From the NCBI RefSeq assembly GCF_021432085.1, contig NZ_CP090366.1, forward strand, positions 1,860,001 to 1,924,000: 64,000 nucleotides of DNA, written 5' to 3'. Origin of the DNA: Stutzerimonas kunmingensis (GTDB lineage Bacteria > Pseudomonadota > Gammaproteobacteria > Pseudomonadales > Pseudomonadaceae). The notes beneath the pieces are model-generated. The model saw nothing but the letters and a program-made list of their open reading frames with translations, was not told where the DNA came from and did not search any database. The position numbers and the translations under genes were made by a program. Position 1 is the first letter of the stretch. Every line of letters starts with the position of its first letter. Below, piece by piece: positions 18,340 through 27,300 of the stretch.

Positions 18340-19065
18340 CTATTCATCCGTAGCGGTGCTTTCGAAAGATGCCTGTGGTGTGCTGTGGGCGGCCTGGGTG
18401 CGTGCGATATCCAATGCCGCACGCTCCAGGCAGCGGCCGATTACCCGGTCACGATGCTGGTTGCTGCGGATGCCATCCAACAGGGCTAGAACCACATATG
18501 TAACCGTGGCTAACGCCAGCACGAATACGATGCCTTTTCCGGCGATCCAGGTATCGGTCAGCTTGATGACGTCCGTCGACAGACTGACGATCGCCGATAC
18601 CAGCATGACGATGACGAGATTCTGGGAGACCCAGCGTTCCTGAGGTGGTGGGCCGGCGATCTCGGCGATGCGCGCCAACTCCTGAATGCTCGCCGCGTTG
18701 AACCCGCGCTCTACAAGGGTATTTCGGAACAGTGCGTAGCGCAGCAGTTCTTCGCGGCGTAGAAAACCGTAGCGGTTCAGCGTTTCACGGGCATAGATAT
18801 CCCGGTAGTACCACGCGCAATAGCGCTCCCGGGCCAGCAGCATGCCAAACAGAGCAAGCAGTGCGCCGGCCATGGCAGCCAACCCCTGCAAAGGTGACTG
18901 GCTATTGAGCAAGGTCCCAACCAGCAATATGCCGACAGCGATCGTCAGCGCCCAGGAAGGCCAGACCATGCGCAGCCCGCCATGCGTGAAGCTCGCCGTG
19001 AACACGCCGGGTTGGCATTGTCGATAGAGCGAGCGGATCTCTGCCCATGTCGCAAGTACAGTCAC
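18340..19065 (-). CDS. Membrane protein of unknown function
   Basis: A 241-residue protein I do not recognise. It has two hydrophobic hairpins: about residues 38-78 (WALTIAVGILLVGTLL and LAAMAGALLALFGMLLA) and about 150-195 (LVIVMLVSAIVSLSTDVIKL and IVFVLALATVTYVVLALL). A charged cytoplasmic-type loop lies between them (YARETLNRYGFLRREELLRYALFRNTLVERGF). Translation probably starts at a GTG (19065) with GGGAGG at good distance. It reads toward the tail of the sotB-like gene. Confidence 0.7.
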   Translation of the reverse strand: MTVLATWAEIRSLYRQCQPGVFTASFTHGGLRMVWPSWALTIAVGILLVGTLLNSQSPLQGLAAMAGALLALFGMLLARERYCAWYYRDIYARETLNRYGFLRREELLRYALFRNTLVERGFNAASIQELARIAEIAGPPPQERWVSQNLVIVMLVSAIVSLSTDVIKLTDTWIAGKGIVFVLALATVTYVVLALLDGIRSNQHRDRVIGRCLERAALDIARTQAAHSTPQASFESTATDE

Positions 19066-19092
19066 GGCAGCGCCTCCCCGGATGTATGGACG

Positions 19093-21093
19093 TCAGGCGT
19101 GCGGCTTGTTGCGGATGGTCTTCATCAGATCGTCCGGCGTGATGTGCCCGACCACGCTGCTGCCGCTGCCCGGCAGCGGCAGGTCGAGGATGTGGCCCTT
19201 CATCTTGCCGACCACGTGCATCTCGCAGGGCTTGCAGTCGAAGGTCAGGGTCAGCACTTCATCGCCATGCACCAGCTGCATCGGGGCGACCTTGGTGCGC
19301 ACACCGGTTACGCCCTTGGCCTGCTTCGGGCAGAGGTTGAAGGAGAAGCGCAGGCAGTGCTTGGTGATCATCACCGGCACCTCGCCGGTTTCCTCGTGGG
19401 CCTCGTAGGCCGCATCGATCAGCTGCACACCGTAGCGGTGATAGAAGGCGCGGGCCTTCTCGTTGTAGACGTTGGCGAGGAACGACAGGTGCGACTCCGG
19501 GTAGACCGGCGGCGGCACGCTGACCGGCTTGCGCCCGCCGCGCGGACGGATGGCTTCGCGCGCTTCGCCCAGCGCCTCGATGGCTTCGCGGCGCAGCGCC
19601 TTGAGTTGCGAGTTGGGGATGAAGAAGGCCTGCGGTGCATCCACTTCGACTTCTTCGGCGTGGTAGATGGTGGTGCCCAGCTGGCTCAGCAGATCGGCGA
19701 TCTGGCCGGGCACCTGCTCGGGCTTCTTCGCTTCGCCGAACGGGCCGGCCAGCGACACGCTGGCATAGGCGCCTTCCTCGCTGGTGACGTGCAGCTCCAG
19801 CTCATCGGCGCGCAATTTTGCCAGCCAACGTACGCCGATGCGGCGCTCGGCGGAGGTTTTGAGCAGCGCGTTCTGCCAGTTGTGGTCCAGGTTGCGATTG
19901 AGCGGATGGTTCGGGCGCACCTGACGCATGGCGGCGGGCATTTCGTTGGGTTCGACGCGGTACTCGTAGCGCGACTGACCATCTTCCTCGAACTGCTTCA
20001 GCGGCTCGACCACGCTGGCGCGGAAACCCACCACCTCGCGCTTGATCAGCACGTTGAGGCCGTCACCGTTGGACAGTGGCTCGCGGGTCTGCACGGTCAG
20101 ATCATGCTTGCCGACCTTGAGTACTTCGCCGACGGCGAGGCCGGTGAAGGTCGGCGAATCGAAGGCGCCGATGTCGATCTTGCGGTCGGTAACGAAGTAG
20201 TCGGTGCTGCCGCGGTGGAAGGTCTTGTCCGGGTCCGGCACGAAGAAGTGATCGGTGCGGCCGCTGGAGGCGCGGGCCAGGTCAGGGCGTTCGGCGAGGA
20301 TGCCGTCCAGGCGCTGGCGGTAGTAAGCGGTGATGTTCTTCACGTAGCTCACATCCTTGTAGCGCCCCTCGATCTTGAACGAACGCACACCGGCGTCGAC
20401 CAGGGCGCTAAGGTTGGCGCTCTGGTTGTTGTCCTTCATCGACAGCAGATGCTTTTCGAAGGCCACCACGCGGCCCTGATCGTCCTTCAGCGTGTAGGGC
20501 AGGCGGCAGGCCTGGGAGCAGTCGCCGCGGTTGGCGCTGCGCCCGGTCTGCGCGTGGCTGATATTGCACTGGCCGGAAAAGGCGACGCAGAGCGCGCCGT
20601 GGATGAAGAACTCAAGGGTCGAATCCACTTCGTCGTAGATCGCGCGGATTTCCTGCAGGTTCAGCTCGCGGGCGAGAACCAGCTGCGAGAAACCAGCCTT
20701 GTCGAGGAACTTGGCCCGTTCCAGCGTGCGGATGTCGGTCTGGGTGCTGGCGTGGATCTCGATGGGCGGAATGTCCAGCTCCATGATGCCCATGTCCTGC
20801 ACGATCAACGCATCGACGCCGATCTCGTACAGCTGGTGGATCAGCGTGCGCGCGGTTTCCAGCTCGTCGTCGTGCAGGATGGTGTTGATGGTGACGAACA
20901 CCCGCGCATGAAACAGGTGGGCGAATTTCACCAGCTCGGCAATGTCCGCCACACTGTTCTCGGCGTTGTGCCGCGCACCGAAGCTCGGGCCGCCGATATA
21001 CACCGCATCGGCGCCATGCAGGATGGCTTCACGGGCAATGCTGGCATCCCGGGCGGGAGCGAGCAGTTCGAGATGGTGCTTGGGCAGGGACAT
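19093..21093 (-). CDS. rlhA: 23S rRNA 5-hydroxycytidine synthase RlhA (peptidase U32 family)
   Basis: A 666-residue U32-family protein. The N-terminal barrel starts HLELLAPARDASIAREAILHGADAVYIGG. The conserved Cys-rich block CNISHAQTGRSANRGDCSQA follows at about 175-195, continuing to the next Cys, then LLSMKDNNQ. A C-terminal domain follows, with another Cys pair in LTFDCKPCEMHVV. This matches YdcP/RlhA, which hydroxylates C2501 of 23S rRNA in E. coli. The length is close to the E. coli protein. The ATG at 21093 begins the family-conserved MSLPKHHLELLAP; a longer in-frame extension upstream is non-conserved. Confidence 0.92.
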   Translation of the reverse strand: MSLPKHHLELLAPARDASIAREAILHGADAVYIGGPSFGARHNAENSVADIAELVKFAHLFHARVFVTINTILHDDELETARTLIHQLYEIGVDALIVQDMGIMELDIPPIEIHASTQTDIRTLERAKFLDKAGFSQLVLARELNLQEIRAIYDEVDSTLEFFIHGALCVAFSGQCNISHAQTGRSANRGDCSQACRLPYTLKDDQGRVVAFEKHLLSMKDNNQSANLSALVDAGVRSFKIEGRYKDVSYVKNITAYYRQRLDGILAERPDLARASSGRTDHFFVPDPDKTFHRGSTDYFVTDRKIDIGAFDSPTFTGLAVGEVLKVGKHDLTVQTREPLSNGDGLNVLIKREVVGFRASVVEPLKQFEEDGQSRYEYRVEPNEMPAAMRQVRPNHPLNRNLDHNWQNALLKTSAERRIGVRWLAKLRADELELHVTSEEGAYASVSLAGPFGEAKKPEQVPGQIADLLSQLGTTIYHAEEVEVDAPQAFFIPNSQLKALRREAIEALGEAREAIRPRGGRKPVSVPPPVYPESHLSFLANVYNEKARAFYHRYGVQLIDAAYEAHEETGEVPVMITKHCLRFSFNLCPKQAKGVTGVRTKVAPMQLVHGDEVLTLTFDCKPCEMHVVGKMKGHILDLPLPGSGSSVVGHITPDDLMKTIRNKPHA

Positions 21094-21340
21094 GGCGCGG
21101 ACCGGATTTGAATCGAAAGTCGCGCATTGTAATGGCTTGCGGCCGGTTTGGGACTGGCCGCCGGGCGAGTTGGGGCGTGATGGCCGGTTAGCCGGAAGGG
21201 TGTCGAGGTGAGGTTTACCCCACCCCGACGGCTCGGATCCGCGCGCCAGCTTGGTGTTGCGCAGGCTTGCGCTGGTGCCATGGCAGTCTTTGACCGCCCG
21301 GCAGCAGCGCAACGAGCCCCGGACGGCTACCGGGCTGGTT

Positions 21341-24300
21341 CTACAGCGTCAATACGACCTGATGTTGCCCTCCATCCAGCGCAAGTCGTACGTATCCGTT
21401 CATGCAATCGAGCGGGCCTTCATCCAGCCGCGCGTGCTGGATGCCGCGGTTGGCCTGGCCTGGGTTTTCCACGCGGATGGCGTAGCGCGTTTCGCCCAGG
21501 GTGATGGTGGCTTCGAACGCCGGCCAGTGACTGCTGATGCACGGATCGACGATCAGCCATTCACCTTCGCGGCGGATGCCGAGGATGCCTTCGACGCCGG
21601 CGCGATACATCCAGCCGGCAGCGCCGGTGTACCAGGTCCAGCCGCCGCGGCCGTTGTGCGGTGCCACGCCGTAGACGTCCGCCGCGACCACGTAGGGTTC
21701 GACCTTGTAGCGCTGGCTTTCTTTCGGTGTCAGCGCGTGATTGATCGGGTTCAGCAGCTTGAACATCCCACACGCTGCATCGCCATCACCGAGCTTGGCA
21801 AAGGCGAGCATGGCCCACATCGCAGCGTGGCTGTATTGACCGCCGTTCTCGCGTAGGCCCGCCGGATATCCCTTGATGTAGCCGGGCTCCTTCGGCGTCT
21901 TGTCGAATGGCGGGGTGAACAGCAGGGCCAGACCGTCATGCTCGCGGATCAGGTGGTGCTGCACGGAAGCCATGGCCTGTTTCGCGCGGGCGGGGTCCGC
22001 TGCGCCGGACAACACCGCCCAGGACTGAGCAATGGAGTCGATGCGGCACTCGTCGCTGTCTTTCGAACCAAGCCAGGTGCCGTCGTCGAAGGTCGCGCGG
22101 CGATACCATTCGCCATCCCAGGCCTTTTCTTCAAGCGAGTCGGCGAGCGCCAACGCGTGTTCGCGCCAACGCTCGGCGCGCTGGGCGTCAGCCACGCTGC
22201 CTCGTCGTTCGGCCAGCGGCGCAAAGAGTTCGATGGTGCGCAGCAACAGCCAGCCGAGCCAGACGCTCTCGCCCTTGCCGTGTTCTCCGACGCGGTTCAT
22301 GCCGTCGTTCCAGTCGCCACCTCCGATCAGCGGCAGGCCGAGTTCGCCGGTCAGCTCCAAGCACTGATCGAGTCCGCGAGCGCAGTGTTCGAACAGTGAG
22401 GCAGCCTCGTCCGCGATCATCGGCTGGAAGAAGGCATCGTGCTCGCCGGGCTTGAGCAACGGCCCTTCGAGAAAGCTCACCGGCTCTTCGAGAATCGCTG
22501 CGTCGCCGGAAACCTGAACATAGGTTGCCGTGGCGAATGCGAGCCAGACACGGTCGTCGGAAATGCGCGTGCGCACACCCTGACCGGAGTGCGGCAGCCA
22601 CCAGTGCTGCACGTCGCCTTCGGGGAACTGGCGACTGGCTGCGCGCAGGATGTGGCTGCGGGTGGCCTCTGGCTGCGAAAACGTCAGTGCCATGCCGTCC
22701 TGCAACTGATCGCGAAAGCCATAGGCGCCGCTGGCCTGATAGAAAGCCGAGCGCGCCCAGATGCGGCAGGCGAGAGTCTGATACAGCAGCCAGCCGTTGA
22801 GCATGATGTCCATCGCCCGGTCCGGTGTTTTCACCTGTACCGAGCCAAGGGCGCGGTGCCAGTGGTCCGTGACTTCACGCAGCACTGCGTCGAGATCGGC
22901 CTGGCGATAACGCTCGACCAGCGCACGCGCCTCATCAGCCGACGCGCACTGGCCAAGGAAGGCGACGATCTCGACGCTCTCCCCAGGGGCGAGCTGGACC
23001 CCGCACTGCAATGCCGCGCAAGGGTCCATGCCTGCGCCGACGCTGGCGGATAACGGTTTGCCAGTAAGCAGCGCCGCCGGCGTGGCGGGGCCGCTGTTGC
23101 GGCCAAGGAATTCACTGCGATCAGCCGTCCAGGCCGTTTGTCGTCCACCCAGATCGGCGAATGAAATACGCCCGGGAAAGGCGCTGCTCCACGGGTTGTG
23201 CGCCAGCAACAGGCCGCTGCTGGCGTCGCGCTGGGTGACGATGAAAGGCCCGGAGGCGCCGCGGGCGGTGCCGAGCACCCATTCGCTATAACTGGTGACC
23301 GACAGTCGGCGAGGCTCGGATGACAGGTTGCGCAGCGTCAGTCGGGAAATCTTGATCGGGTCGCCAAGGGCGACGTATTGCAGCAGATCCAGCGCAATGC
23401 CTTCGGCCTGGTGCTCGAAGCGGCTGTAGCCGTGGCCGTGCCGCGCCACATAGAGGCCGTCATCGCGGATCGGCTGGGCGGTTGGGCTGAACAGCGCGCC
23501 GCTGCGTTCGTCGCGTACATAGAAGGCTTCGCCGCAGGGATCGGTGACCGGGTCGTTGGACCAGGGCGTGAGCTGATTTTCCCGGCTGTTTTCCGCCCAG
23601 GTATAGCCGCTGCCCTGCGCCGAAACCTGAAAGCCAAAGCGCGGGTTGGCGATCACGTTGATCCAGGGCGCTGGTGTCGTGCTGCCCGACTCCAGCAGTG
23701 TCACGTATTCGCGGCCGTCCTTGTCGAAACCGCCGAGGCCGTTGAAGAACTCCAGCCCTTGCGCCAGTTCGCTGCCGGTAGGGCCCGGTGTCGCAACGAC
23801 TGGCCGCGAGGGCGGGGTAGCGAAATGCGCTGCCACGGCGTCGCCCAGGAGCAATGTGTTGGCCAGCTGCTTGTCGATCGGCCCGCGGCGGGCTATCAGT
23901 GCTACGCGAGCGACGCTGCGCAGCAGGGCGCGTGCCTCGCCGCTCAACAGGTCGGCGCGCAGCATGTACACCGATCCCTGGGCAAGCTCGGCGCCGAAGC
24001 GCGGACGCGACTGGCTGCTGCGCACCGCGGTTTCGATGGCGATCTGCAGATCCTGCAGATAGGAACTGGCGTGCTCGTTGAGAATCACCAGGTCCACCGC
24101 CAGGCGCTTCATCCGCCAGTACTCATGGGCACGGAGTAACTGGCGGACCTGGGCGATGTCCTGGATATCGTCGATGCGCAGCAGCACGATCGGCAGATCG
24201 CCCGAAATCGCGTGCGGCCACAGGCCGGATTGGGCGCCGGCACCCTGGATGATCGCGGCCGACGGCGCGCGGAATTTCGGATCGGCATAGAGAATGGGCG

Positions 24301-27300
24301 CCGCCAGTCGCTGGAAGTCGGCGGCTTCGGCCGGTTTGATGTCGAGATGGCGCAGCTGCACCTGGGCCTGAGTCCAGGCCAGGGTCTTGACGCGGTCGTA
24401 GGCGCTGCGGTCGTGGTGCTTCTCGATCAGGCTCAGCAGCTCGTCACGCGAGTCGGCGACCAGGGTCCAGAACGCTACGCGGGCGACCTTGCCCGGCGCC
24501 ACCCTGATCCGGTACTTGAGCGAGAAGATCGGGTCGAGCACCGTGCCGACGCTGTTCGACAGCGGCTGGCCTTCGGCGACCACCGCGGCAGCGGCTACGC
24601 TCGGTCGCTGGCCGATGAAGCGGGCGCGATCAGTCTCATACTGCGGGTCGGACAGGATTTCGCCTTCCACCACGGCGAAGTGCGCGGCCCAGATCGGCTG
24701 CTCGCCCTCGCTACGCAGGCGGCGGGTGGCGGTCAACGCGCCGAATTCGGGCAGGTAGTCGGTCACCACGAACAGTTTGGCGAATGCCTGATGCGCATTG
24801 TCGGTGGCCGGCGTGGTCAGCACCACTTCACTGTAGGACGTCAGTTCGATGTCCCGCGCTTCGCGACCGCTGTTGGCGAGCGAGACGCGGCGCACTTCAC
24901 TGTCGTCCTCTCCGGATACCAGCACGTCCATCGTGGTGGTCAGGTCCAGATCGTGACGAATGAACTCGGCATGATCCTCTCCGAATATCACCTCGTGACT
25001 GAGCGCATCGCTGCCCAGCGGCTGTCCGCCTGCGGGCCAGACCCTGCCGTCTTCGGTATCGCGCAGGAAGACGAAGGAGCCGTAGTCGTCCCGGCTGACG
25101 TCCTCGCGCCAGCGCGTGATCGCGAGGTCGCGCCAGCGGCTGTAGCCGGCACCGGCTGCGGTGAGCATCACGGCGTAGCGGCCGTTGCTGAGCAGATGGG
25201 TAACCGGCGCGCCGCTTGCGGCTGAGCCTTTCAGGCGGCGCAGTGATTGCGGATCACCGCCGCCCTCGACGGCGCGGATCTTCACTTCTTCGGCACGCGG
25301 GTGGGCGATGGCGACATCACGCGGCATGCGTTCCTGCAGCAGCAGTTCACAGGCCTGGATCATCGGCTCGCGATGGAAGCGTGCGCGCATCTGGCCGTCT
25401 TGCAAGGTATTGGCGATGGCGACGATGGTCATGCCCTGATGGTGCGCCATGTAATTGCGCACGATGACAAACGCCTGGCCATCCGGCAGGCGTGTCGGGG
25501 TGAAGTCCAGCGCTTCGAAGAAGCCGTAGCGCCCGAGCGCACCCATCTCCGTCACGCGCCGGAAGTTCGCCTGGGCGCCAGTCGCGTCGACCATGGTCGC
25601 GAGCCCGGTGGCATAGGGCGCGATCACCAGGTTTTCCGCCAGCCCTCGCTTGAGGCCCAGGCCCGGCACGCCGAAGTTGGAGTACTGGTAGGTAAACTCC
25701 ATGTCGCGGGCGTTATAGGCCGATTCCGAAACGCCCCAGGGCGCGTGGTGGTCGTTGCCATATTCCTGCTGGCGCTGCACGACCAGACGATTGGTCTGCT
25801 CCAGCAGGCTGCCCGCCGGGGCGCGCATGACCAGTGACGGCATCAGGTATTCGAACATCGAGCCCGACCAGGAAATCAGCGCGGATGCATTACCCAGCGG
25901 TGTCGCCGTGCGGCCCAGGCGGAACCAGTGCCGCGTGGTGACATCGCCCTTGGCAATGGCGAACAGGCTGGCCAGGCGGGCTTCGGAGGCCAGCAGGTCG
26001 TAGCAGCTGGGGTCCAGGCTGTTGTCGGCCAGGCCGTAACCGATCGACAGCAGCTTGCGCTCGGGGTCGAGCAGAAAGGCGAAGTCCATATCCAGCGCCA
26101 TCTCCCGTGCGCTGGCAGCCACGCCGCGCAGGCGCGCCTGCATCGCTGCCAGCGACTCGGCGGATAGCTGGCGATCCCGCGCGTGTTCGGCCAGCGTCTG
26201 GCACAGGGCGTTGATCCAGAAGTGAAGCGCCTGCGCATCTTCGTCATCCGTGGCGGATGGGCTGATTTCCTGCGTGACGCGAACGGCCTTCTCGGCCAAT
26301 TGCCGGAGCGTTGCCGAACGGGTGTCGAGCGCTTGCGCGTCGCCTATTTGCGTGGCGATCTCATCGAGCACGCCGAGCAACGGCTGGCCGCGCTCGCCAT
26401 TGGCTGCCGGCAGCGCGGCGATGGCCTGACGCGCCAGTATCAGGTTGTCGTGCAGGCCCTGGCGGGCATGCGGCACCTGGGGCTGGTCGAGCCATTCTTC
26501 GCAGGCATTGGCGAGGGCGATCAGGTGGCCGGCGAGATTGCCGCTGTCCACGGCCGATACATAGGCTGGTTCCAGCGCGCGCATGTCCTCGGTGGCGTAC
26601 CAGTTGAAGAAGTGTCCGCGGTGTCGCTGCAGCCGGCTCATGCTGTCCAGCGTCGTCTCCATTCGCTCGAGTGTCTGCAGCGTGCCGGCCCAGCCGAAAT
26701 CACGTGCGGTGACGGTCGAAAGCAGATACAGGCCCATGTTGGTGGGCGAGGTTCGGCGCGCGACTACAGGCTTTGGGTCTTCCTGAAAATTGTCCGGCGG
26801 CAGCATGTTGTCGGCGGGGGTGACGAAGGTTTCGAAGAAGCGCCAGGTGCGCCGTGCAATCAGGCGCAGCTCCTGAGCATCCGCTTCAGCCAGTTTCTGA
26901 CTGGGAGCGACGCGAGGTGAGCGACTGGCCCACAGGGCCAGCGCCGGAGCACCCAGCCAGAGCAGGGCGAACGGCAGCACCAGTGGCCATGACCGCGGCG
27001 CGACCAGCAGCGCCAGCAGTGCGACGCCGACACCCAGCACTGTACCGCCGGCCATGCCACGGTAGAAGCCGCTCAGTTTCAGCCGCGGGCTGATGGCCGA
27101 TTGTGCGGCGGTGGTCCATTCCAGCAGGTGGCTGCGAGTCGCATAGAGCCGTGAGAGGGTGCGGATGATGGCATCGCTCATGCGCCAGGCCTGGTCCGGC
27201 AGAAACGCCAGGTTCAACAGGGTTTGCGAGGCGGCCATGCGCAGGTCGCCGAGCAGCCGGTGCAGATGGCTTTGCGCACTGACGCCACTGCGAGACGGCA

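Noticed and set aside
18982..21111. A 709-codon plus-strand frame opposite rlhA.
   Set aside because: Antisense shadow; the composition is typical of such frames and rlhA motifs are clear on the other strand.
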